This document shows positions 13,610 to 21,179 of a stretch of 21,179 nt of DNA, piece by piece; the stretch's first letter is position 1; the number at the start of each line of letters is the position of its first letter. The translations under genes were made by a program, and so were the position numbers. The DNA lies in the NCBI GenBank assembly GCA_958405565.1, contig CATYEN010000043.1, positions 1 through 21,179 on the forward strand, written 5' to 3'. The notes beneath the pieces are model-generated. The model did not search any database. It saw only the letters and a list, made by a program, of their open reading frames with translations, and was not told the DNA's origin. The DNA is from an uncultured Collinsella sp. (GTDB lineage Bacteria > Actinomycetota > Coriobacteriia > Coriobacteriales > Coriobacteriaceae).

Positions 13610-14645
13610 TTCCGCCGACCTCGCCTCGTGCGAGTCTGCAGATAATCAGCGACGCATCCTCGAGCTCATCGAGGGTGCGTCCTCCATTGCGATTTCGGGA
13701 CACACTTCTCCCGATGGCGACGCCCTGGGCTCCGTGTTGGGTCTGGGCCTTTCGCTCATGAAGTTCTTCCCCAACAAGGACATTGCGCTGCTGCTGGCAG
13801 ACGATGACCCGGTTCCGCGCATCTACCGCTTTATGGAAGGCTCCGATCGCCTGGTACCGGCATCTGCGTATACCGGCAATCCGGACCTGTTCATCTCGGT
13901 GGACGTGCCGGTCGTCGAGCGTCTCAATAATTCCGCCGAGGTGCTTCGTCGCTCCAAGCATGTGGTGTGCTTCGATCACCATCCGGCGCGCGAGGAGTTT
14001 GCCGAGCTCAGCCTGAGGCGCGTCGAAGCCGCAGCCTGCGCCATGATCATCGACCGCTTCTTGGACAATTGCGGCATTGTCGCACGTGACGGCGTTGCGA
14101 CTTGCCTGCTGTGTGGTTTGGTTACCGATACCGGCCGTTTTCAGTACCAAAACGCCGATGCCGCCGCGTTCCATGCAGCCTCGCGTCTGGTTGCCCACGG
14201 TGCCGATCCGGCGCGTGTGGCACTCGAGGTCTACCAGAGCATGCGCGTTGAGTTTTTGCACCTCAAGTCCATCGTTATGGGCCGCATCAAGACGGTGGCC
14301 CACGGGCGCGTCGCGTATAGTTACGCGTACCAGAGTGACCTTGAGGCTTGCGGCGTCACCTCGGATGAGTGCGACGGCCTGGTCGATGTGGTGCGCTCGG
14401 TGATGGGCGTCGAGGTCTGCCTGTTCCTGAAGGGCATTGAGGGCGATACCAAGGTGCGCGGCAACCTGCGCTCTAAGGGCGACCTCAATGTTTCCGAGAT
14501 CGCTGCTGCATTTGGCGGAGGCGGACATCCCGCTGCCGCCGGTTTCTCCAACAACGGAACGATTCTCGAGACGCTCACCGTGGCACTTCCCATGCTGGCC
14601 GAGCTGGTAGGGGAGGATCCCGCTTCGGTGACCGTCGAGCTTTAA
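13602..14645 (+). CDS. nrnA: DHH/DHHA1 phosphoesterase, NrnA-type
   Basis: A 347-residue bifunctional oligoribonuclease (nanoRNase) and 3'-phosphoadenosine-5'-phosphate phosphatase by family. Metal-binding motifs are visible: HTSPDGD at 34-40, SVDVP with Asp101, and the name-giving DHH at 125-127. The DHHA1 substrate-binding motif GGGGHPAAAGF begins at about 305. The start overlaps rbfA by 8 nt, so translation is likely coupled. The rbfA-nrnA-truB-ribF order is widespread in Gram-positive bacteria and links mRNA fragment turnover to translation genes. Confidence 0.92.
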   Translation: MTNSADLASCESADNQRRILELIEGASSIAISGHTSPDGDALGSVLGLGLSLMKFFPNKDIALLLADDDPVPRIYRFMEGSDRLVPASAYTGNPDLFISVDVPVVERLNNSAEVLRRSKHVVCFDHHPAREEFAELSLRRVEAAACAMIIDRFLDNCGIVARDGVATCLLCGLVTDTGRFQYQNADAAAFHAASRLVAHGADPARVALEVYQSMRVEFLHLKSIVMGRIKTVAHGRVAYSYAYQSDLEACGVTSDECDGLVDVVRSVMGVEVCLFLKGIEGDTKVRGNLRSKGDLNVSEIAAAFGGGGHPAAAGFSNNGTILETLTVALPMLAELVGEDPASVTVEL

Positions 14646-14660
14646 CTTTTTGGATGGTAC

Positions 14661-15593
14661 ATGGCTCGTCGTACGCCTTCTCAACTGAATATGCTGCTCG
14701 CCGTCGATAAGCCGGTGGGCTGCACGTCCCACGACGTGGTTTCGCAATGCCGACGCGCCCTCCATGAGCGGCGCGTCGGCCATGCCGGCACGCTCGACCC
14801 CATGGCATCGGGTGTCATGGTGGTGGGCGTGGGCCAGGCCACCCGTCTGCTGGGCATGCTAACCCTCGATACCAAAAGCTATGTCGCCGACATTTCGTTT
14901 GGCGCTGAGACCAATACCGATGATGCGGAGGGCGAGGCGGTCCGCACGGTGGCTGTTGCCAACGAGCTCCGCGATCCTGCCTATGCCCGTGAGCGCTTGG
15001 CCGCTATGCTGGGTCCGCAGATGCAGGTGCCGCCGGCGTTTTCGGCTATCTCGGTCAATGGCGTTCGCGCCTACAAATCTGCTCGCGAGGGCAATGCGGT
15101 GGACCTACCTCCGCGTCCCGTCGAGGTCTATGCTGCCGACCTGATCGCCGTGGGCGGCGAAGGTGATACGTGTGTGTGGACCGTGGCGTTCTCGGTGAGT
15201 AAGGGCACCTATATCCGTGCGCTCGCTCGCGACTTGGGCCGCGCCTGCGAGAGCGCCGCGCACATTTCTGCGCTGCGCCGCACGGCCTCCGGTGTTGTTT
15301 CCATTGGCGCTTGTCATGCGGTTGAGGAGCTTTCTCCCGAGTCCGCGGCTGGCTTTGCCCTGGATCCCATTGCAGCCCTGGGCGCCACGCGTGTTGACTT
15401 GCCTGGCAATCTTGCCGACGATCTGCTCTGCGGCCGACGCATTCCCGTTGAGCGTGCGCTTGCCGATTTCGATACCTCGAAGTCGCCTTTTGCGTTGGTG
15501 CTCGATGGGGGACTCAAGGCGCTCGCCCGCATTGAGAGTGGCCGCTTTGTCATGGAGCACGTGTTTCCGCAGGCAATCGGCGGTGTTCGATGA
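14661..15593 (+). CDS. truB: tRNA pseudouridine(55) synthase
   Basis: Makes pseudouridine 55 in the T loop of nearly all tRNAs. The 310-residue protein has the motif GHAGTLDPMASGVMVVGVG with catalytic Asp46, the DKPVGCTSHDVV start motif, and the substrate-binding segment KGTYIRALARDLG. The C-terminal part is divergent. Start at ATG 14661, 15 nt after nrnA; only a weak GGATGG is seen upstream, and ATG 14691 (residue 11) is an alternative. Its stop overlaps the ribF start (ATGA), which implies coupling. Confidence 0.95.
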   Translation: MARRTPSQLNMLLAVDKPVGCTSHDVVSQCRRALHERRVGHAGTLDPMASGVMVVGVGQATRLLGMLTLDTKSYVADISFGAETNTDDAEGEAVRTVAVANELRDPAYARERLAAMLGPQMQVPPAFSAISVNGVRAYKSAREGNAVDLPPRPVEVYAADLIAVGGEGDTCVWTVAFSVSKGTYIRALARDLGRACESAAHISALRRTASGVVSIGACHAVEELSPESAAGFALDPIAALGATRVDLPGNLADDLLCGRRIPVERALADFDTSKSPFALVLDGGLKALARIESGRFVMEHVFPQAIGGVR

Positions 15594-16597
15594 TGTTGTC
15601 CGCTCGCGAGCTCGCGCGTATCTTTTTCGCGGGCGAGTCGGACGAGGCTCGCATCGTTACTGCCGATGCGTTTGATGAGTGCGAGCACTTGGGTGCCGCA
15701 TCGATTGCCATCGGCGTGTTCGATGGTGTGCACCGTGGACACCAGGAACTCATCGAAGCGCTTGTCCGTGATGCCCGTGCCCATGGCTGCAAGGCGGTCG
15801 TGGTCACTTTCGATCCCGACCCGGACGTTGTGGTGAGCCCTTCGCCCGCTCAAAAATTGATGACGACGGCCGACCGTCTACATGCCTTGGCTCAGACCGG
15901 GGTCGATGCGGTGGTGGCCGTTCCCTTTACGCCTGAGGTTGCGGCACTCGACCATGCCGGTTTTCTCGCACTGCTGTCACGCGTGGTCGACATTCGTTCG
16001 ATTCGCGTTGGCAGCGACTTTAGGCTGGGTCGCGGCGGTGCTTCTGGTGTTGCCGAGATGCGCGTCTGGGGTTCCGAGCACGGCGTTGACGTGTATGCTC
16101 ACGACCTGCTTTGCGAGGGCGGTGAGGCCATTTGCGCCACCCGCATTCGTCATGAGCTGGGACAGGGCCATGTGGAGCTTGCTGCTGAGTTGCTCGGCCG
16201 CACGTATATGCTGCGTGGCGGTGTTGTTCGCGGCCGTCATGAGGGTTCTGGCATGGGCTTTCCCACGGTAAACCTGCAGGTTCCCGACGGCATTCAAGTG
16301 CCTGCCGATGGCGTGTATGAGGGCCTGGTGCTCGTCGATGACACCGTGTGGCCCGCTGCCGTGAACGTCGGCCTGCCGCCAACGTATGCCGACGATGCCG
16401 CTTCGGCGCATCTCGAGGCTAATTTAATTGGTTATACGGGCGACCTGTACGGCGCTTCCGTTTCGCTGGCGTTTACGCGCTGGCTGCGTCCCTCGCGTGT
16501 GTTCGAATCGCTGGATGAGTTGATCGCGACCGTCGAGGGTAATATCGAAGATATTCGTCACAACTTGGGCGAGCAGGGGGTGAGCATCCGTGATTAG
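15590..16597 (+). CDS. ribF: Bifunctional riboflavin kinase/FAD synthetase
   Basis: Converts riboflavin to FMN and FMN to FAD. The 335-residue protein has the N-terminal nucleotidyltransferase domain with IGVFDGVHRGH (41-51) and GSDFRLGRGG, then the flavokinase domain with GMGFPTVNLQ (about 221-230), DGVYEGLVLV, NVGLPPTY and EANLIGYTGDLYG. Small departures from common forms are seen: NVGLPPTY where NVGxRPTF is usual, and EANL where ExHL is usual. They are conservative and activity is expected. Two adjacent ATGs (15590 and 15593) could serve as start. It overlaps truB by 4 nt and dnaG by 8 nt. Confidence 0.94.
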   Translation: MMLSARELARIFFAGESDEARIVTADAFDECEHLGAASIAIGVFDGVHRGHQELIEALVRDARAHGCKAVVVTFDPDPDVVVSPSPAQKLMTTADRLHALAQTGVDAVVAVPFTPEVAALDHAGFLALLSRVVDIRSIRVGSDFRLGRGGASGVAEMRVWGSEHGVDVYAHDLLCEGGEAICATRIRHELGQGHVELAAELLGRTYMLRGGVVRGRHEGSGMGFPTVNLQVPDGIQVPADGVYEGLVLVDDTVWPAAVNVGLPPTYADDAASAHLEANLIGYTGDLYGASVSLAFTRWLRPSRVFESLDELIATVEGNIEDIRHNLGEQGVSIRD

Positions 16598-18689
16598 CGA
16601 TGAGGAAAAAGACCAGGTACGCGCTGCGTCCGACCTAGTCGCCATCGTGCAGGAAACGGTTGAGCTCAAGCCCCGCGGCCATGAGTTTTGGGGCTGCTGC
16701 CCTTTTCATGGCGAAAAGACGCCGTCTTTCCACATTATTCCCGCCACGCAGGTGTGGCATTGCTTTGGCTGCGGCGAGGGTGGCGACGTCTTCACCTATA
16801 TCATGAAGCGCGAGAACCTGAGCTTTCCCGAGTCAATTCGTTATTTGGCCGATCGCGCGGGTATTGAGCTGCATGACACCGGAGATCGCCGCGAGCGCGG
16901 TACCAAGCGTGCCCGCATCTACGATCTGTGCGCCGAGACCGCCCAGTTCTACCACACCATGCTTATGCGCGGTAAGGATGGCCGTTCGCGCGAGTACTTT
17001 GCCAGCCGCGGCATGGGTGGTGACGTCTGCCGCCGCTACTGCCTGGGTTTTGCGCCGGGCCGCAATATGCTGGTGTCGCACCTGTCCCAGGCGGGCTTTA
17101 CCCCGCAGGAGATGATCGACGCCAATGTTGCCGTGAGCCGCGGGCGCGGGCAGCTTGCCGACCGCTTCTACGACCGCGTGATATTTCCCATCTTTGACGA
17201 GCAGGGTCACAACATTGCCTTTGGCGGTCGCATCATGGGTGACGGCCAACCCAAGTACCTTAATACCGCCGAGACGAGCGTGTTCCATAAAAAGCGAAAC
17301 CTCTACGGCTTTAATTGGGCCAAGGAGTATATCGTCGCGCAGGATACCGCCATCGTGGTGGAGGGCTATACCGACTGCATTGCCTGCTGGGAGGCGGGGA
17401 TTAAAAACGTTGTCGCTACGCTGGGCACCGCGCTCACGGAGCATCACGTCAAGACGCTCACCCGTTTTGCCAAGCGCATTGTGTATATGTTCGATGGCGA
17501 CGCCGCCGGTCAAAAGGCTGCCCGTCGCGCGATTCAGTTTATTGAGCAGGATTCGATGGATCTGCGCTGCGTGGTGCTACCCGACGGCAACGATCCCATG
17601 GAGTTCATCACGGCGCATGGTGGCGAGGCACTGCAGGCGCGCATCGACGCTGCCGAGCCGCTTATGGACTTTGTCTACCGTTCGCTGCAGGAGTCGAGCG
17701 ACATTTCTACGCCGGGCGGTCGTGCCAAAGCGCTCGAGGATGCGCTGACGCTCATCTATCCGCTGCGCGATAGCTACATGATCGATACGTACTTTATCCA
17801 GATTGCCGATCTGCTTGGCTTGGATCTGGAGACAGTGCGTGCGAGCTCGGGCCGTGTGTTTCGCGATGTCGCCAAGCGCGAGGATGCGGAACGACGTCGT
17901 GAGCAGAACTATGAGCGTCAGCGGGCGCAGGCTGAGCGGTCCGGCGGGACGGGCGGTCGGGCATCGGGTTCTCGCGATGCCGGTCGCGGTGCTTGGGCAT
18001 CGGGCGCGACGCCGCCGGTGTCCGCGCCGGTCGAAGAAGAGCCGTACGACTACGTCCCGCTCGATGCCTACGGTGCCGCGCCCGTGGAGGTCGTCGACGA
18101 TCTGCCGCCAATCGATGTGCCTGATGGTATGGGTGCTGAGCCCGCCGATGGCCCGGCAGACGCCTCGGCCCCTATGGTCCTGACCGATTTGGAACGCAAG
18201 TCCTTGGCAGGGGAGCGCGAGCTGTTGACGATGCTTACGAGCTACCCCGACCTGTTCCGCACGTATGCCGACCGCATCTGCTCCATCGAGTGGGTTGACC
18301 CACGTCACGAGTCTATCGCATGGGCCGTGCTGGCAACGCCGCCGGGAACCGATCCGGCAGCCTGCATGGATGCGGCGCGCTCGGTGTGTCCCGAGGCGGC
18401 AACGCTTGTGAGTGCCGGGCGCATCTCGGCGACGAGCAAGCACCCCACCGAGACGAATATCGTTTTTATGCTCGATACGCTCGAGCTCTACACCATCAAG
18501 CGGCGCATGCGTGCCGCACAGGCCAAGCTGCGCCAGGACCGTTCGCTCGACGATGAGGCCCGCCGCGCGCTGACCGTGCAGGCCGCGCAGGATTCGCAGC
18601 GTCAACGCGAGCTGCAAAAGTCGATCGGCGGCGTGGCGGACCCGTTCCGTTTGATCGGTTTGGAGACCGCGGGCACCGAACAGGCCTAG
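16590..18689 (+). CDS. dnaG: DNA primase
   Basis: Synthesises RNA primers at the replication fork. The 699-residue protein is longer than E. coli DnaG (581). The CHC2 zinc domain has Cys37, His40, Cys58 and Cys61 (CPFHGEKTPSF and WHCFGCGEGGD). The TOPRIM catalytic domain has Glu258 in VVEGYTD and Asp302/Asp304 in FDGDAAG. Extra length comes from a low-complexity Arg/Gly then Pro/Asp-rich linker at about 430-530, before a C-terminal helicase-interaction-like domain. GTG 16590 is the start, preceded by a G-rich site and overlapping ribF by 8 nt. Unlike the classic rpsU-dnaG-rpoD order, dnaG here joins the end of the rimP-ribF cluster. Confidence 0.95.
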   Translation: MISDEEKDQVRAASDLVAIVQETVELKPRGHEFWGCCPFHGEKTPSFHIIPATQVWHCFGCGEGGDVFTYIMKRENLSFPESIRYLADRAGIELHDTGDRRERGTKRARIYDLCAETAQFYHTMLMRGKDGRSREYFASRGMGGDVCRRYCLGFAPGRNMLVSHLSQAGFTPQEMIDANVAVSRGRGQLADRFYDRVIFPIFDEQGHNIAFGGRIMGDGQPKYLNTAETSVFHKKRNLYGFNWAKEYIVAQDTAIVVEGYTDCIACWEAGIKNVVATLGTALTEHHVKTLTRFAKRIVYMFDGDAAGQKAARRAIQFIEQDSMDLRCVVLPDGNDPMEFITAHGGEALQARIDAAEPLMDFVYRSLQESSDISTPGGRAKALEDALTLIYPLRDSYMIDTYFIQIADLLGLDLETVRASSGRVFRDVAKREDAERRREQNYERQRAQAERSGGTGGRASGSRDAGRGAWASGATPPVSAPVEEEPYDYVPLDAYGAAPVEVVDDLPPIDVPDGMGAEPADGPADASAPMVLTDLERKSLAGERELLTMLTSYPDLFRTYADRICSIEWVDPRHESIAWAVLATPPGTDPAACMDAARSVCPEAATLVSAGRISATSKHPTETNIVFMLDTLELYTIKRRMRAAQAKLRQDRSLDDEARRALTVQAAQDSQRQRELQKSIGGVADPFRLIGLETAGTEQA

Positions 18690-18758
18690 ATGTTGTGGTC
18701 AACCAGCGTATTCTCGCCTATATCCAGTCCTCTTTTTGGGTATAGACGTCAATGTGTG

Positions 18759-18767
18759 TGCTAAAGT
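18759..18767 (+). promoter_or_regulatory. Possible extended -10 promoter of rpoD
   Basis: TG (18759-18760) one base before TAAAGT (18762-18767) forms an extended -10 element; no good -35 is seen. The predicted start is near 18774, where a short hairpin AGTCC/GGACT (18772-18784) sits just before the ribosome-binding site. Transcription reading through from dnaG is also likely because no terminator separates them. Confidence 0.4.
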
Positions 18768-18788
18768 ATTGAGTCCTGTGGACTATGA

Positions 18789-18795
18789 AGGGAGA
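18789..18795 (+). promoter_or_regulatory. Ribosome-binding site that fixes the rpoD start
   Basis: AAGGGAG lies 4 nt before GTG 18800. The upstream in-frame ATG at 18785 would translate this Shine-Dalgarno sequence itself (MKGES), so it is not the start. Confidence 0.7.
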
Positions 18796-18799
18796 ATCT

Positions 18800-20149
<1,350 letters not shown>

Positions 20150-20158
20150 TCAAGCAAG

Positions 20159-20193
20159 AAGCGCCCTTAAGCACATCCGCCTGGGGGCGCTTT
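20159..20193 (+). terminator. Terminator after rpoD
   Basis: AAGCGCCC (20159-20166) pairs with GGGCGCTT (20185-20192) across an 18-nt loop, followed by only TTT. It is a probable end of the rpoD transcript. A second 8-bp hairpin without a T-run (20198-20205 with 20219-20226) follows. Confidence 0.6.
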
Positions 20194-20252
20194 CATGTAG
20201 TCGTTGGGGACGTTCTTAAACGACTAGGTCGGAAAAATTCTTAAAAAAGTTC

Positions 20253-20280
20253 TTGCCCTGAGCTGATTCCTCCGTATAAT
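20253..20280 (+). promoter_or_regulatory. Promoter of the tRNA-Asn pair
   Basis: TTGCCC (20253-20258) and a perfect TATAAT (20275-20280) are separated by 16 nt. The predicted start is near 20287, about 24 nt before the first tRNA. Confidence 0.72.
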
Positions 20281-20310
20281 AAACTTCGTTGCTTGAGAGC
20301 ACGCACCTAT

Positions 20311-20385
20311 TCCTCGGTAGCTCAATGGTAGAGCACGCGGCTGTTAACCGCGCTGTTGTAGGTTCGAGTCCTACCCGGGGAGCCA
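20311..20385 (+). tRNA. tRNA-Asn (GUU), copy 1
   Basis: 75 nt with CCA encoded. The acceptor stem TCCTCGG pairs with CCGGGGA. The anticodon stem CGCGG/CCGCG encloses the loop CTGTTAA with anticodon GTT. The T arm contains GGTTCGAGTCC. The discriminator base is G. Confidence 0.97.
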
Positions 20386-20394
20386 GAATTTCAC

Positions 20395-20416
20395 AGCCCA
20401 TTCCGCTGGGCTTTTT
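20395..20416 (+). terminator. Terminator between the two tRNA-Asn genes
   Basis: AGCCCA (20395-20400) pairs perfectly with TGGGCT (20407-20412) around TTCCGC, with T-run 20412-20416. It lies in the 34-nt spacer of the tandem pair, so the second tRNA depends on read-through unless it has its own promoter, and none is visible. Confidence 0.72.
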
Positions 20417-20419
20417 AAT

Positions 20420-20494
20420 TCCTCGGTAGCTCAATGGTAGAGCACGCGGCTGTTAACCGCGCTGTTGTAGGTTCGAGTCCTACCCGGGGAGCCA
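20420..20494 (+). tRNA. tRNA-Asn (GUU), copy 2
   Basis: Identical over all 75 nt to the copy at 20311-20385, including the encoded CCA. The perfect repeat extends 2 nt upstream and 1 nt downstream of the gene. This suggests a recent tandem duplication or gene conversion. Confidence 0.97.
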
Positions 20495-20500
20495 GGTTGT

Positions 20501-20530
20501 AAAACCCGTCGCTTATGCGGCGGGTTTTTT
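20501..20530 (+). terminator. Terminator after tRNA-Asn copy 2
   Basis: A 12-bp stem (20501-20512 with 20517-20528, one wobble) around TTAT ends in the T-run 20525-20530. It is a strong intrinsic terminator. The 158 nt from here to the next gene show only a TAGAAT (20627-20632) that could be a -10 box. Confidence 0.85.
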
Positions 20531-20676
20531 CATGCCGCGACCACTTGACTCGAACGTTGCCATATCAACATTTCGTGTCGAGGATGTAATCCCGCGACCC
20601 ACCGCCTCAACATGGCGCGGTCGTTGTAGAATATTGCAATGATTGCTCCCACGACATGGTGCCGCGAGCACCAGAT

Positions 20677-20682
20677 AAGGAG
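20677..20682 (+). promoter_or_regulatory. Ribosome-binding site that fixes the Gls24-family start
   Basis: AAGGAG lies 6 nt before GTG 20689. An in-frame ATG at 20656 has no such site and would add 11 unconserved residues. Confidence 0.72.
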
Positions 20683-20688
20683 ATTCTT

Positions 20689-21045
20689 GTGTCTGAGACC
20701 ATTAACGGCAGCCTGAGCGTCTCGAACGACGTTATTGCCGATATTGCCGGTTATGCCGCGATGACGTGCTATGGCGTCGTCGGTATGGCTGAGCAGCTCC
20801 AAGGCGCCGAGAGCGTGCGCCTGCTTGCCGGTCAGCGCCTCCGCAAGGGCGTGCTTGTCTCCGCCGACGAGAACGGCCTTACGGTCGATCTTCACGTCGT
20901 GCTCGAGAACGGCGTCAACATGAAGTCCGTCTGCCACAATCTTTCGAGCTCCGTTGCCTTCACCCTGCAGGAGATCGCCCAGATCGATCCCGCCAGCCTT
21001 AAGATCGGCATCCATATCGACGCGCTCAAGAGCCGTCTGAACTAG
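20689..21045 (+). CDS. Asp23/Gls24 family envelope stress protein (YloU-like)
   Basis: A 118-residue soluble protein starting MSETINGSLSVSNDVIADIA. The pattern of a short beta strand, then AGYAAMTCYGVVGMA, a central NGLTVDLHVVLENGVNM and C-terminal LQEIAQIDPASLKIGIHIDAL is the Asp23/Gls24 (DUF322) fold. Members are linked to cell envelope stress in Staphylococcus; the YloU form is nearly always encoded just before fakA/yloV, as here. Its biochemical role is unclear. GTG 20689 is preferred on the basis of the ribosome-binding site. Confidence 0.88.
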   Translation: MSETINGSLSVSNDVIADIAGYAAMTCYGVVGMAEQLQGAESVRLLAGQRLRKGVLVSADENGLTVDLHVVLENGVNMKSVCHNLSSSVAFTLQEIAQIDPASLKIGIHIDALKSRLN

Positions 21046-21072
21046 CATCCGAAAACGGAGATTCAAATACCC

Positions 21073-21179
21073 ATGATTGCAAAGACCATTCGCACCTGTT
21101 TTCCGATCGCTGCGGCTGCCGTTTCCGACAAGGCCGAGGAGATCAACAAGCTCAACGTCTTCCCCGTGCCCGACGGCGA
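21073..21179 (+). CDS. DAK2-domain kinase (FakA/YloV-like), N-terminal fragment
   Basis: Only 35 codons are in the window; the gene continues past the end. The translated start MIAKTIRTCF leads to EEINKLNVFPVPDG, the hallmark beginning of the DhaL/DAK2 ATP-binding domain, whose next residues normally complete an Asp-rich metal motif. FakA phosphorylates fatty acids carried by FakB (DegV family) proteins for phospholipid synthesis. Adjacency to the YloU-like gene supports the call. GGAG (21057-21060) is 12 nt before the ATG, longer than usual, so the start is somewhat uncertain. Confidence 0.82.
   Translation, partial: MIAKTIRTCFPIAAAAVSDKAEEINKLNVFPVPDG

Noticed and set aside
18785..18799. 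ATG 18785 as the rpoD start
   Set aside because: The next codons are the Shine-Dalgarno sequence of GTG 18800.
20216..20434. A 72-codon - strand reading frame ending with a GLEPTTARLTAAC-like segment
   Set aside because: It is antisense to the first tRNA-Asn gene. This peptide is a well-known spurious translation of tRNA genes.

Overview
The window looks like a piece of a high-GC actinobacterial chromosome, most likely Collinsella or a close relative in the class Coriobacteriia. This rests on codon and base composition, on protein family similarity and on gene order; no 16S or other taxonomic marker gene is present. Nearly everything is read from the + strand.

Region 1 (1-2.6 kb) is accessory. 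It holds the C-terminal part of a VTC-domain (polyphosphate polymerase-like) protein, its usual partner DUF4956 membrane protein, and a degenerate Cys/Met-metabolism PLP-family protein in which the cofactor lysine appears to be replaced by arginine. Two long structured intergenic elements lie around that last gene.

Region 2 (2.6-7.7 kb) has a small ModE-type HTH regulator on the - strand, divergent from an IMP dehydrogenase of the unusual Tritrichomonas foetus-like class. A 370-nt spacer packed with hairpins follows, then leuS. A bidirectional terminator separates leuS from a convergent lipoprotein gene (7.7-8.3 kb).

Region 3 (8.5-20.2 kb) is the translation and information-processing cluster. 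A clean sigma70-type promoter and a promoter-proximal intrinsic terminator (a likely attenuator) precede rimP-nusA-infB-rbfA-nrnA-truB-ribF-dnaG, and rpoD follows. From rbfA to dnaG the genes overlap or almost touch, so ribosome maturation, tRNA modification, flavin cofactor synthesis, nanoRNA turnover and primase are probably co-transcribed. rpoD probably also has its own extended -10 promoter. ylxR is missing between nusA and infB, and NusA carries a C-terminal Cys3His tail.

Region 4 (20.2-21.2 kb) has two identical tRNA-Asn(GUU) genes, each followed by its own terminator. After them come an Asp23/Gls24-family gene and the start of a FakA/YloV-like DAK2-domain gene, the usual yloU-yloV pair.

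The most unusual content is non-coding. A pair of dispersed, long hairpin elements (1221-1304 and 4654-4739) has nearly the same apical core and loop sequences, while the stems differ by compensatory base changes. There is also a 156-bp inverted-repeat element (2386-2541) and a 119-nt hairpin immediately before the leuS ribosome-binding site (4873-4991). No CRISPR array, transposase or phage gene is visible.
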